Shown one piece after another: positions 23,089-35,953 of a stretch of 64,000 bases of DNA. Each line of letters starts with the position of its first letter. Position 1 is the stretch's first letter. A program made the translations under genes and the position numbers. The DNA is from Ptychodera flava (taxonomy: Eukaryota; Hemichordata; Enteropneusta; Ptychoderidae), in NCBI RefSeq assembly GCF_041260155.1, contig NC_091931.1, positions 14,599,861 to 14,663,860 on the forward strand, in the 5' to 3' direction. The notes below the pieces were generated by a model. The model was not told the DNA's origin and ran no database searches. It saw nothing but the letters and a program-made list of their open reading frames with translations.

Positions 23089-24135
23089 TTACAGTAGTAG
23101 TTTCATAGACTGGACTGATAAGTGAATTGATTCTATAAAGATGGAGGCAGCTTTAGATATGTCACCATCTTCCAAGGCAGACAATACATTTTCTGAACAA
23201 ACATTTCCCATATCACCTTCCCAAAAGACATTAAAAGCATCTCTATGTTTCTCATTCCAAATAAACTTTGTAGACTGAATTGGATCCTGCACACACCTAT
23301 TATTTGAATTCTGAGATACTGAGGGAAAATTAATATCAAATACAATTGGGTGGTGGTCTGATTCAGAGCGATCTGAGACACTGAAATAGTCAAACATTGC
23401 AAAATTAACATAATTGGTTAAGATGTAGTCAACTACACTTCCACCTTGTTCTTTAACACATGTAAAATAACCTCGTTCCTGGTCATCGAACAATCTACCG
23501 TTTACAATTCTCATACCAGAGTGTTTACAAAAACTAAGAATTAAATGACCATAAGAATTTACAATCTGATCCATAGAGGATCGTTCTGGTAACTGTTCAT
23601 CATAAGCATATTCCTCCGCAAGAGGGAGAAAACCCACATTGTCGTTTGGAATATAATCAGGCTCTGTGGCTGTTCTAGCATTGAAGTCCCCACATAAAAT
23701 AAATGTAAAATCTGGGAACTTTGTTGTAAATGATGCAAAATCATCTTCCAGAAGTGTGAAATTTTGTTCATCAGCATAACTGCTGGATCCATATGGAGAA
23801 AAGTAAACAATACCAAAGCACAACTTCAGAGAATCTTTGTGAAACATAACCCATACAATATCACTAGTGGCATCACTCTTGAAAATCTTAACATTATTGT
23901 AATATTGACAGCGGTAAAAAATACTGATTCTCCTGAGAGTCTACCAAAATGTTTGGTTTTACTACGACTTACATGACATTTCTCATACCCAAACAGTGAA
24001 TAGTCAGCTTCCGGACAACCCAAGTTTCTGTTAAGAATATAAAATCAAAACTTTGAAAATACTTTAACACATCAGGATTGCTCCATTTACTTTTTATACC
24101 ATTAATATTCCATAGAATACAAGATAACGGTTTCA
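23089..24135 (-). pseudogene. LINE endonuclease domain
   Basis: An AP-endonuclease-like fold that nicks target DNA for reverse transcription. The opening segment LWNINGIKSKW with FLTETW lies near 24040-24120. A 252-codon open frame (23089-23847) then holds ILCGDFNARTATEPD, GYFTCVKEQGGSVVDYILTN and SDRSESDHHPIVFD. The catalytic Asn/Asp/His positions of the family (GDFNAR, SDHHP) are present. Frame changes occur near 23850 and 24020. Confidence 0.75.
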
Positions 24136-24240
24136 CAGAAAAACAATTTTCATAATTTAGGCCTACAGAGTTCTGTAATATTGCTTGTGGCTGATCACTT
24201 GGAATGTTCAGATTACCGATGATCTGTTTTACTCAGTTAA

Positions 24241-25587
24241 TCAGTTGGCCATATAGAATTGATTCAAAGCTGATTTCTTGTGTATATCGGGGAATAGGTG
24301 TACAAAGTTGTATTACATTACCAATAAAATGTCAGGAACTGAAAATGTAGATGGAACTGCTACATCCATAATCAATTCAATGGAGCAATTGATGTCAAGT
24401 GGTAATTTGTGGAAATAAACATCGTTCATTATTGTATTTTTCAACTCTATTGGAAGTTCTTGTTCACTTAAATTCAAGCTTCCTTTTAGTAACAGAGATG
24501 AAACAATCTGCACACAGATTCTTTTCAGAGAAAAAAAACATGTTTCCTAGAAGAGACAAAATAATACCTGCTACGTTATTTTTCATTCATAAAGTGAGGT
24601 GTATCAGTACTTGGCCTTGACATTACTGTATGCAAGTAGTGACTGAAGTTCATCTTTCAGCTATATTGCTAGCTTGCTTGATATGACAAGAAATGAGTAG
24701 TAGTATCCAAGTAACTGACTTATAGACAGCAACTTGACAGGAATTTGGCTTCCAGCAGTTCAAGGGTGGTCAAATGAAATGCTACATATAGGCAGGTATT
24801 TTTACACTGGACAAGAGTGTACAAGTATATTACTTCTGATTGTGATGGCATTTACACAAACATCTGTCTGATGTCACAGACCTAAATCATTTGGTATACC
24901 AATGTGAGTTGATAATATAAGTCTGCCTCCATCATCTGTATGCATGTATGTCTGTATGTTTTAATGTATATAATTGCAAGTGAATATAAAATGTGATATA
25001 GGTTTAATTACACTTGTAAGATCTTTTAGTTGTGAATGTTTGTTTCTTAAGGATGTGCATGCAGTAGATCAGAAGCAAATTGCCTCTCTGGTACTTAGAA
25101 TTCCTTATGATGCAATGCTTTAGTACTGTTGTATAAGCAGGCAGGCATAAATGTCAGTTTAAATTGATCAAATCAATAGCAAAAAAAACTACAATGTCAC
25201 AATTTGTACTTGACATCTTTGCAATATATCGATCATAGAATTACATGTTCACTAATTATGCAAAAACAGTAATTGTGTTGATATGACCTTATTAAATTCT
25301 AATTTTGATCAATGTGCATTGAAGAATTCAGAAATTCATACTGTAGGAAAATGGCATTTCCTTCAATCTCATTGATTGTACATTCTCACCGACAATATTC
25401 TATGTAAAGGCCAAGTGTTGTGATTTGTGTTTTATTAGAATAGATATTAGACATAACATTTATTATGTATGCAGCTCAGGTATAGCTACTGTAAATGTCA
25501 GTGCTCATTACAACACAGGAAGTGTGTGTGTGTGTTTGTGTGTGAGACCTTATCTATTTATTGTTATTGATTGATTTTTCATAAAGA
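24241..25587. other. Gene-poor stretch
   Basis: No gene supported. About 24892-24960 belongs to the dispersed repeat family also seen near 10.1 and 51.1 kb (TTTGGTATACCAATGTGAG, then GTATGTCTGTATG). A short GT-rich run lies near 25519-25543. Confidence 0.5.
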
Positions 25588-26102
25588 TCAAGCATTCTGT
25601 CCATTTGTTGGAGACAACAGCTCATCATTCTTGTCTTCCATGTCGGACACCACAGTGAACAGTCTATCTTGCACAGACATCCTGTCCATTCTAGCCTTTC
25701 GTTTTTTACTTGGTTGGTCTGGTTTTGGTCTTGTTTCTGGAATAGTGCCACTGGAGTCACTGCTTAATGCATCAGAGTCAATAGTCACAGTTGGATTAGT
25801 TCCCTCTCTGTGTCCATACAAAACACTAAATCTTTCATAGTGCCTGCATGTTCTTGTCTGTGTACCAGTTTGTTTCTCCCAACAACAACTTCCATGAAGG
25901 CTTTTTTCAGGTTTTTCCATCTGTCTTTGGCTTGGGTCTTGGAGATAATGACACTATGTTTGGCCATATCAGATACTACAATTTGCCACAAAGAATCATG
26001 TCTTGCAGCACTTTTAAACTTATCATCAAGATCTGCTCTCAGTGATACAAAGAGTCTCTTCCCTCTCCGTCCATATGTGGACCTTGTCATTACCACTGGC
26101 AC
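25588..26102 (-). pseudogene. Myb/SANT-like DNA-binding ORF, one frame break
   Basis: On the minus strand, the frame from 26102 encodes a three-helix DNA-binding-like region (FVSLRADLDDKFKSAARHDS, LWQIVVSDMAKHS, QAKDRWKNLKKAF) typical of Myb/SANT-like or MADF proteins. A second frame (25588-25920) carries the rest: YGHREGTNPTVTIDSDALSS, a basic RPKPDQPSKKRKAR nuclear-localisation-like stretch and an acidic tail. One shift near 25800-25900, or an unseen intron, would join them. Such proteins accompany PIF/Harbinger transposases but also occur as host genes. No transposase is adjacent. Confidence 0.45.
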
Positions 26103-26515
26103 TGCTTGTAGGAGGGGAAGTCAGTTTGGCTGGGGTACATCTGTTTCCTTTTCTTTACTACCCTGTTGACTATCAAGTTGATTTTCTGGCATCATCGGTG
26201 TACCTTGTTTTCTGTCACATGTTCACTCTTCTTTTTTCCATTTTGCATTTTTTTATTCCCTTGGTTCCAGTTGTTCACTTGGACCATCTTTTATATACTA
26301 CGTGTCAATTGATTTATAATTGCCTGTTTTGTGTTAGCATCTGAAAAAAGTTAGGGTTAACAGCTAAAGTTATGTCTATTACCAGAAACACAATTTTTTT
26401 GGGGGGGGGGGGAGTAGACCAACACATTTTTTCCCTTACCCCAAGCAAAGCAAGGTCAGGTCAGTCAAGGGAAAAAAGAGGAAAAGACACTAACTATTGC
26501 TCGTTTTAAGAGATA

Positions 26516-26712
26516 ATAATATAACAGAACTTCATGACCTCTGCACGCAATCTGTGACGTGCAAAAGTTATTTCCACGAGTCAAGCGACCATGTTCTGCG
26601 GCGGTATTTTCACGAGCACAGTGAGTAGAAAATACAGCAGAATAGGCCGTATAACAAGCGGAAATAAGTTTTGTACGTCACAGATCGCGCGCAGAGATCA
26701 TGAAGTTATTAT
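26516..26712. repeat. ~200-bp foldback repeat
   Basis: Imperfect inverted arms: AACTTCATGACCTCTGC...CTGTGACGTGCAAAA pairs with TTTTGTACGTCACAG...GCAGAGATCATGAAGTT around a centre of about 90 bp. A run of about 13 G lies upstream at 26400-26412. No target duplication was resolved. Probably a MITE. Confidence 0.55.
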
Positions 26713-26719
26713 GTCCTCT

Positions 26720-27379
26720 CAAATTTGATGAAAATTGAATTGTTGGCAGTGACGTACAGATATCTGCCTCAGTGCAGAGGTACTGATGCTGCAACCGTAC
26801 AACGCTCAGCCTCTATGATTGGCCCAGCCACGCACAAAGTGAGGTCATGTTAGGTCAGTTCATCAGTCCTTTGGTTAGCTTTGCTATATCGTGCTGGCAA
26901 ATACAACGAATATTTGATGGAAGAAAGTAAATTTTTGGTAAAGTTAGAGGCTCCCGAATATCTGCGATGGCTATAAGATAGCAGATTAGAAGGATATTAG
27001 AATTACATCTACATACCCATGCAGTGTTGCTGAGGTTATAAGATCTGCAATCTCTTTTCCCACTCTCACAGATCTACTTTTACTGGAATTGGGTTGCAAA
27101 ATCCTAATTTTAACACTGAAATAAAGAAACATTTAAAAATGAAATGTCGATACTGATGAGAAAGTTGGTTTCTCTTTGTCCAAATTTCCACAATACACAT
27201 ACAGAAAAATATGAGTAAGGCCAAAAAAAGGGAAAAAAATGTTTCTGGTCATTGACATATTGTAGAAATGATGCGGCGATGCATTTTTAAATGAAATTCA
27301 ATACATTTTTTTTCATTTTTTCCGAAAGGGCAAACGGTAAAAGGAAGAAAAGGCTGACACGCACACATTTAAGTGTAGT
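26720..27379. other. Gene-poor stretch
   Basis: No coding pattern or repeat boundary supported. Confidence 0.45.
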
Positions 27380-27656
27380 TAGGCCGAAGTAATTAAATTC
27401 TTTGTTTTGCGTCCCCATCCGCCTAGGTTTTTAAAGTTTTCATGAAAAACACACACAGTGTATTTGAATAGGAAATTTTAGGACATGACTGCTTAGCTTT
27501 TCTGAACGAAAATTTTGTTACAATTTGTTATTTGCTGCAATCAATTTGCAAATTACATTGTGTTAATTTTCTTGTGTGTGTTTTTCAGCCGCTTAGATGC
27601 ATACCTTTTCCCATTTAGAGTGGACGCAAAACAAAGAATTTAATTACTTTGGCCTA
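27380..27656. mobile_element. MITE with ~33-bp inverted ends
   Basis: The ends TAGGCCGAAGTAATTAAATT and AATTTAATTACTTTGGCCTA are inverted over about 33-35 bp with one mismatch. The interior is about 210 bp and non-coding. If TA is counted as a 2-bp duplicated target, it resembles Tc1/mariner-type insertion. If the ends are GGCC, it resembles PIF/Harbinger with an imperfect TWA duplication. The sequence does not decide. Confidence 0.65.
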
Positions 27657-29239
27657 TGGGTCAACAACCCTACTACAAGCATTTTTTCGTAGTTTTTTGT
27701 CTTTTGTTCAGGCTTATTTTTGTATTCACGGTTTGTTGTGGTGTAGTAGGCTTCAACTACTTGCACAGAAAAAAAATCTTATCAATGAAAAACCAGTCAA
27801 AATGACACAGAACTGCCTCAAAATGACACAGAACTGCCAAAATGTCACCAAAATAATGCAAGTAGGTGAGCTGTACACACTCGTAGCTAATTAAAGTGAT
27901 GCGGGCGATTACCAGAAACATTTCTTTTGGCCTAAGGAGGGGACTGCCCCATTTATACAGGAATATTGGGGGATTATACGCTGGTAACAATCTCCATCAT
28001 GATTAAGTTATTGATATCATTTAAGGGGTGCTGGTCACCCCTTGACAAATTGCTAGGGGGTGCGTACATGCTAAAAGAGGTTAACCCCCCCCCCCATCGC
28101 CGTACCTAAAGGAATGATGAAACACTCAAATTATTATTTTAGGGGATGTATTTTGTAAACAGTCGTTTGGTCATTTTTACCGAAATCAGTACAACTATCG
28201 GACAAAACAGCTCAAAGCTATTTTCTATGAAAGCTACATATCAAACCTGGACTTTGGTCATAATTTTCATTACGTTTGGAAAAAACTTTCATAAAACGTC
28301 TTATTTACTTAAAAAAATGAAAAATAACAATTAAAGTTTATATACTTACGTCTGCTTGGCGGCCATTTTGGTGAGTTCCTACCCCAGTAACCCTGCTCTG
28401 GACAGTTAGACGGTACGCCTGTACCCGGAGACTGTCATGTTGGAAAATTTTGACAGGTCACGTATGTGCACTTCCGCATTGCGACGTACCCCTCTGTATG
28501 CTCTCTGTATTTGCGTATCGTTTATATCAAACCGGCGGGTGGCAATATATAGGAAATCATGGAAATCAGGCGATGTGAAATGTATATTTTCGCCCAATCG
28601 CGCAGCCCAGATGAAAAATACATGCTAGGATGATCGACTCAGAGGCGGCGCAAATAAAAAAGTTTTTTTTTATTTTCATCTCGGAACTGAAATTTACGGT
28701 CGGTGGTGGATGAGAAACACAAAAATAAAAAATGTCGCCCTGATGGAAAATAGTAACGGAGAGCAGAAAAGATAAAAGCAAGGTTTGGTATTTGGTGTGC
28801 AGTCTGGTGTGTAAATGCTTACTATGAGAGGTCAGGGGTCAACTGCAGAGATTGAAGGTGCAGAAAGCTTGGGAAAATTCTTCATCAATTGCAAAGATGA
28901 AAATAACTCTTTAAACTCTTTGAACCGAGAGGAAGCCGAGTCACCAGGGAAGACGACGTGACATGATCTTTGCGGTGACACGCAGAGCCGAGCTGAACAT
29001 GGCTGAGGCATACGATGAAGCAAGCGATTAGGTTGACATGGCCTTAGGGAGATTACAAAAAAGATTGGAGCGCTTTCATTTAGCGCCATGACGAAAGAGT
29101 TTATTTCGAAACCTGGTTACTCGGCCATTTTCGAACAGTCCGTCCTCTATTTTGCAAGATTTCACAGAGGGTAATTAGTATACAATAGTCATGCAGTCAT
29201 GATAACAGTTCATACGCTAACTATATACTGATATTTTTA
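27657..29239. other. Gene-poor stretch upstream of the LTR retrotransposon
   Basis: No gene supported; a C-run lies near 28087-28095. From about 29083 the sequence is homologous, in inverted orientation, to about 40830-40957 (for example CGAAACCTGGTTACTCGG). This is the left half of a small duplicated segment interrupted by the retrotransposon. Confidence 0.5.
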
Positions 29240-29244
29240 GTAAT

Positions 29245-29395
29245 TGTCATGATTAGTATCTATGAACACCTGTCAGTCTATTCATTTGAATGACGTCATT
29301 GTCAATGTATGCTAATGTCTTGGTCTTGAATGTTGGTCTTGAATAAATCAGTTCAGTTGAATAGCATCTCTGAGTCAGTGTGGTCGATTCTTACA
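29245..29395 (+). repeat. 5' LTR (151 bp)
   Basis: Begins TGTCATGATTAG and ends GATTCTTACA, the canonical TG...CA. Contains AATAAA near 29343, a possible polyadenylation signal. No difference from 33634-33784 was seen. Confidence 0.9.
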
Positions 29396-29414
29396 TGGTG
29401 TCAGGAGTGGGATT
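29396..29414 (+). promoter_or_regulatory. Primer binding site, tRNA-Leu
   Basis: TGGTGTCAGGAGTGGGATT starts at the first base after the LTR. It is complementary to the CCA-tailed 3' end of animal tRNA-Leu (CAG type, ...CCCACTCCTGACA-CCA). This is where minus-strand DNA synthesis would be primed. Confidence 0.8.
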
Positions 29415-29420
29415 GCCAAA

Positions 29421-30250
29421 ATGGAACAGCTTACACCACCAGGTAGTTTGAGTTTCCAAGGAAATGTTTCGGAGAATTGGAGAAGGTTTAAACAACATTT
29501 TGAAATCTATCTGGTTGCGAGTGGTATTAGTGCCAAAGATGACAAGGTACAGGCCATGACGTTTCTCCATGTGGCAGGCCCCGAAGCAGTTGAAGTATAT
29601 AACACATTTCACTGGGACTCTGAAGGTGACAACGTAAAACTTGACAAGGTAATGGGCGAGTTTGAGAAATATTGTAATCCACGCAAGAATATAACCTACG
29701 AGAGGCACGTTTCAATATGAGAAATCAAGGTCCATCAGAACCTATTGACATGTATGTAACAGACCTGAAACTGAAAGCAAAATCGTGCGAATTTGGACAA
29801 CTTACTGACTCTCTAATTCGGGACCGAATAGTTTGTGGAATCCAAAATGATCAAGTCCGAGCTCGTTTGTTAAGAGATACCAATTTAACTTTAGAAAAAA
29901 CTGTTGACATTTGTCGTGCTGCAGAAGCTAGTGAAACGCAGATTAAGAATTTGACTGAGACTCACGATGACAGGGTGGTAAATGCGCTATCAAGTAAAGA
30001 TCCAACCCAAAGTACACACAATACGTTTGATAATATTAATAAGCCCAGCCGAGGTAAAATTCCAGCAAGAAATAATCCACCTGTTGTACAATGTAGAAAC
30101 TGCGGTTGGAGACACGAGCGAATGCAATGCCCTGCTTATGGCCAAATTTGTCATCAATGTGGGAAGAAAAACCATTTTGCGAGAGTATGTCGTTCTCCGT
30201 GGTCTAAACAAAAGATACACGTAATTAATGAAACTGATAAAGAAAGCGAT
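29421..30250 (+). pseudogene. gag: Gypsy gag (capsid and two zinc knuckles)
   Basis: A capsid-type region opens with MEQLTPPGSLSFQGN and NWRRFKQHFEIYLVA and runs to a frame break at about 29717. The next frame continues with PIDMYVTDLKLKAKSC and LIRDRIVCGI. It ends with two knuckles: CRNCGWRHERMQC (C-x2-C-x3-H-x4-C) and CHQCGKKNHFARVC (classic CCHC). Gag packages the RNA and forms the particle. One single-base shift separates the two halves. Confidence 0.8.
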
Positions 30251-30279
30251 GATGACGAAGAGCAACTTATCATAGATTC

Positions 30280-31938
30280 TTTGAACTCTAACAGTTCTAA
30301 CGAGAATAAAGAATGGAAGATAAATGTCATAGCAAATGACCGAAATATTGCATTCAAACTTGACACCGGAGCACAATGTAATGTAATCCGGAAAAAGTTA
30401 TATGATAAAATCTCGGCAGAACCATTAAAACGTTCAAAAGCTAGACTTGTAACTTATTCAGGTGACAAAATAAAGTACTTGGGAAAAGTAAAATGACAAT
30501 ATGTTATAAGAATCGCTATCATGTGGCCGAATTTCATGTAGTTAATGCTAATGTTGCGCCAGTTTTAGGACTACAAACGTGTTTGGAAATGAATCTTATT
30601 AAGAGATTGTATGAAGTGACAACAGATAAAGATGGTAAAACTTCGATTGACCCAGTAGATATCCTTGATGAATATCCGGATGTATTTGAAGGATTGGGAT
30701 GCGTGACAGGAGAATATCACATTAAAATTGACCCGTCAGTGTCTCCGGTCGTGCATCCGCCTCGGAAAATTCCATTTGCCCTTCGAGACAAAGTGAAAAA
30801 TGAGTTAAAGAGAATGGAAGAAATGGGAGTTATTACAAAGGTAACAGAACCGACAGACTGGGTGAATTCAATGTTGTTGTTCAGAAAGGTGAAAAGGTCA
30901 GAATATGTATCGATCCAAGGGATTTAAATAAAGCTGTTAAAAGAGAACATTATCCAATGAAAACTGTCGAGGAAGTGGCGGGAAAACTAGCAGGTGCTAA
31001 ATTATTCAGCGTTTTGGATGCAGGTAATGCCTTCTGGCAAGTAAAAGTCGACGACGAAAGTTCAAAATTGCTAACATTTAACACGCCATTTGGTCGGTAT
31101 CGATTTTGAGACTTCCTTTGGAATTTCATCTGCTCCAGAAGTTTTTCAGCGAATTGTTTCACAAACGTACGAAGGCCTTGATGGTGTAGATTCTATAATG
31201 GATGACGTCATGATATGGAGTTCAGATGATAAAAAGCAACACGCATCGAAAATACGTAGTGTGATGGAAAGAACGCGTGAAAGAAATTTAAAGCTAAATA
31301 GAAAAAAATGCAAAATCGCTTTACCACAGGTGAAGTATGTAGGCCACACATTTGGACCTGATGGACTTAGACCAGATGAAGAGAAATAAAAGCTATCAAT
31401 GATATAGAGATTCCCAAAAATACTCAACAATTACAAAGATTTATGGGTATGGTGAACTATTTGTCCAAATTTATTCCAAACCTATCTACCATTAATCAGC
31501 CACTGAGAGAATTGATTCAAAATGATGTTGCTTGGCATTGGGAAAAAACATGACCGCTGTTTTAACGAATTAAAATCGGTCATTACCAAAGCACCAGTAT
31601 TGAATTACTATGACCTTAATAAAACCGGTAACCGTGTCTGTTGATGCATCATCGGTGGGTTAGGAGCTTGTTTAATGCAAGAAAATCAGCCAGTTGCTTA
31701 TGCTTCTCGTACTCTGAATAAATCTGAACGGAATTACGCACAGATAGAAAAAGAAATGTTGGCTATTGTCTTTGGATGTACAAAATTTCATCAGTACATA
31801 TACGGTAGAAATAACGTTTGCATAGAAACGGACCATAAACCACTAGAAAGCTTGTACAAAAAGCCTATAGCGGCTGCACCACCACGTATTCAACGAATGA
31901 TGCTAAAAATTCAAAGATATGACTTAAATGTTGAATAG
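30280..31938 (+). pseudogene. pol: Gypsy pol: protease, reverse transcriptase, RNase H
   Basis: The protease motif LDTGAQCNVI lies near 30360. The reverse transcriptase follows in pieces: PPRKIPFALRDKVKNEL, ICIDPRDLNKAVKREHYPM, FSVLDAGNAFWQVKVDD, FGISSAPEVFQRIV, IMDDVMIWSSD and VKYVGHTFGPDGL. A connection with RFMGMVNYLSKFIPNLS comes next. RNase H follows: GACLMQ, PVAYASRTLNKSERNYAQIE, KEMLAIVFGC and ETDHKPLESL. The frame changes near 30493, 30880, 31095, 31385, 31550 and 31655. The DD of the RT palm is present but preceded by IM instead of the common Y-x. It is not translatable as it stands. Confidence 0.85.
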
Positions 31939-33400
31939 TAAACAGCTGCATATTGCAGACACTCTGAGTCGATCACCAATTAAGATTGCATTTGAGGAGA
32001 GCACAGATGAATTCGAAGTTCACACTTTATCAAACATGCCAATCACTGACAAGAAAATATTGATCTTCAAAGAAGGAACAAAAAATGATCCAATATTACA
32101 GAAATTAATATCTACAGTAATGAACGGCTGGCCACATAAAAGAGATGATGTTGATCCTGATATCAGAGAATATTGGCAATTCAGAGATGAAATAAGTGTT
32201 GAGGATGATTTTGTTGTTAAAACGGGAACAAATTATTGTACCAGCATCATTGCGACGGGAAATGGTAGAAAAGATTCATAGTAGCCATTTAGGAGTGGAA
32301 AAGTGTAAGAAACGAGCTAGAGATGTGTTGTTTTGGCCCGGAATGGGTGCACAAATAACAGATGAAATCGCCAAGTGTGCAACATGTAATCGGTTCAGAC
32401 GCCGACACGACAACAGAAGGAACCGCTTATCAACCACGATATACCAGATCGACCATGGCAAAAAGTGGGCTCTGACATTTTTGAATGTAACAAAGAAAAG
32501 TACTTACTGCTTGTAGATTATTTCTCAAAATACGTTGAAGTGTCAGAAATCACGGATACAACTAGTAAAGGTATCATAAAACAACATAAGGAACAATTCG
32601 CAAGGCATGGTATCCCCGAAGTAGTGATATCGGATAATGGCCCGAGTGTAGAATTTAAAACATTTGCTCAGCAGTATAATTTTGAACACATCACATCATC
32701 CCCGATATATCCACAAAGCAATGGTATGGTGGAAAGAGCAATACAGACTGTAAAAAAATTGCTACTGAAAGCGAAATATGATAATAAAGATCCGTATCTT
32801 GCTCTACTTGCACTTAGAAACACTCCTTTAGAAGGATTAGGATCACCAGTTCAGTTGTTAATGAGTAGACGGACAAGGACATTGATTCCCACCAAGGCAT
32901 CACTCCTTGAACCAAAAGTAGAAAATAAGATTGTGAATGTGAAACGTAAAATAGAGAAACCAAGAAATTCAGAAATTTTACTATGACCGCGGATCGAAAC
33001 CACTGATAAATTTAAAATCAGGTGATCAAGTGCGCGGTGCGCACACCAGAAAAGATTTGGAAACCTGGAACCGTGATACATACTACTACAAAACCTCGGT
33101 CATATATTGTACAAGCCGAAAGCAGGCAATATAGGAGAACCTTAGAGACCTGCTATTTACTCCAAAGGAAACTCTAGCTGTACCAAAATGTGAGTTACCA
33201 GATGATACTACTCCAACTTTGTTGCCAGTTCAACCACATACAAGTCCCGTCAAGCTGCCGCAAAGAGAAATACTATCTGGTTCAGAAAACAGCACATCGA
33301 CCATGGGGCCAATCACCAGTCGCGTCAGTGGACGGATCATCCGAAAGCCTGTTCGGTTTGGATTTGATGAATATTCTTCATAAGACAGGGAAAGGGATGA
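31928..33400 (+). pseudogene. pol: Gypsy pol: integrase and C-terminal tail
   Basis: Starts with HIADTLSRS, then the zinc-binding H-x3-H and C-x2-C (IHSSHLGVEKCKK ... CATCNRFRRR). The core includes GSDIFE, VVISDNGP and NGMVERAIQTVKKL, which supply the catalytic Asp, Asp and Glu. The tail has a GPY/F-like basic region and SGRIIRKPVRFG. Frame changes occur near 31930, 32220, 32460 and 32985, with one stop after YCTSRKQAI. Integrase would join the DNA copy to the chromosome and leave the 5-bp duplication seen here. Confidence 0.8.
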
Positions 33401-33620
33401 GTTAGAACGAGGCAGAATAATCCTCAACTCTCCCTGAAGCTGGGTAGTCCACCCCACGCTTCAATAGTCAGGCAGTTAAATAATTTGATATTTTGTTTGT
33501 TCTTGATGTTGTATCGTTGCTGTAACAATTGTTATTTATGACGTCACCAATATATTGCAATGTTAACATATTTCTATCAACACAACAAACAGTTCAGTCG
33601 AGCATTTCAGACTCGTTTAC

Positions 33621-33633
33621 AAAAGAAGGAAGA
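33621..33633 (+). promoter_or_regulatory. Polypurine tract
   Basis: AAAAGAAGGAAGA lies directly against the start of the 3' LTR, the expected site of plus-strand priming. Confidence 0.8.
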
Positions 33634-33784
33634 TGTCATGATTAGTATCTATGAACACCTGTCAGTCTATTCATTTGAATGACGTCATTGTCAATGTATG
33701 CTAATGTCTTGGTCTTGAATGTTGGTCTTGAATAAATCAGTTCAGTTGAATAGCATCTCTGAGTCAGTGTGGTCGATTCTTACA
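33634..33784 (+). repeat. 3' LTR (151 bp)
   Basis: Reads identically to 29245-29395 and is followed directly by the second GTAAT target copy. Confidence 0.9.
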
Positions 33785-34020
33785 GTAATTTCCATTGTGC
33801 TCTTACGATTATTCTTCGCCATTTCTACATTTTGGTGTGACGTCATTTGATACAGCTGAATTGCTAAGACGATCGACACTGCTTAAATATTCTGAATTCT
33901 CAGTATTATAAAGAGTTTCAACTATGTATCTTAGCCTACTGACGCAAATCTAATGGGACCGCAAGACTTGTCGTTGGCTGTTGACATTTCGTTCACAGTT
34001 TATACTGTATACACATATTA
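33785..34020 (+). repeat. Right half of a locally duplicated segment
   Basis: Homologous in inverted orientation to about 40575-40820 (shared words include GGTGTGACGTCATTTGATA and AAAGAGTTTCAACT). With 29083-29244 it forms one segment, interrupted here by the LTR retrotransposon and uninterrupted at 40.8 kb. Confidence 0.7.
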
Positions 34021-34334
34021 TGTGATTATAATCACTTGAAGACAATGTATTATACCCTCAATATGTTGTTGGAGGGCATTTTCGTCGGAGATCGGCGCGG
34101 CACGTTACATGTTTACTTCGCGTTTTAACTCCTGAGGGCGCTGTGAGCGCCAACATGATTGGCGCGAAGTAAAGCTATAGTGACGTACGTGACATTTTGT
34201 TCTATCTGCAAATAGAACGCAACAACACCACAGCTAGCAACGTTTGTTCGAATCATTGCGAGGTCGTCAGCACTGCACAAAAATCTTTCAAGCTGAGCGA
34301 TAAATCTTGTAATTTCTACAGAAAACGTAACAAA

Positions 34335-35720
<1,386 letters not shown>

Positions 35721-35953
35721 ACTCCATTCCCTCTGAGGAACAATATCGTCATGGGAACGTTTTGTCTTCAGGTGTTTTTGCGTTTGTGAAACGGCACGAA
35801 GTTCAAGTTTCTCTGCATGCATCGTTATATCGAAAATGTAACAAAACATGGCACGGGCGGTGTCTGTTTCCACGAAAAGAACTGACAAAACAGTCAACGG
35901 CTGTGTGGCCATAGGAGGATTCGAAACAAGTCTTATTTGACTTGGATACCATT

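Larger units (their letters stand above)
20580..24240 (-). mobile_element. APE-type non-LTR retrotransposon (LINE), ORF2 relic
   Basis: On the minus strand, in order: the start of an apurinic-type endonuclease (LWNINGIKSKW, FLTETW), its GDFNAR and SDHHPI motifs, a linker, reverse transcriptase with FADD, a PIMMYGSEVW segment, and a C-terminal domain with a CLFCD...DEFHFCLICPFY Cys/His pattern. The 3' end runs into the (TA)n tract. There are several frame breaks, but the RT stretch is open for over 300 codons. The domain plan is that of the Jockey/CR1/L1-type APE LINEs; I cannot name the clade. It is related to the LINE at 46.9-53.3 kb. Confidence 0.8.
29245..33784 (+). mobile_element. Ty3/Gypsy LTR retrotransposon, complete but with broken frames
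   Basis: A 4540-bp element bounded by two 151-bp LTRs that read the same base for base. GTAAT is duplicated at 29240-29244 and 33785-33789. Order: LTR, tRNA-Leu primer site, gag, protease, reverse transcriptase, RNase H, integrase, purine tract, LTR. This order defines Ty3/Gypsy. About ten frame changes break gag-pol. A paralogous empty site exists at about 40.8 kb on the other strand. The identical LTRs suggest a young insertion, so the lesions may have been copied from a defective parent or could reflect local assembly error. Confidence 0.9.
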
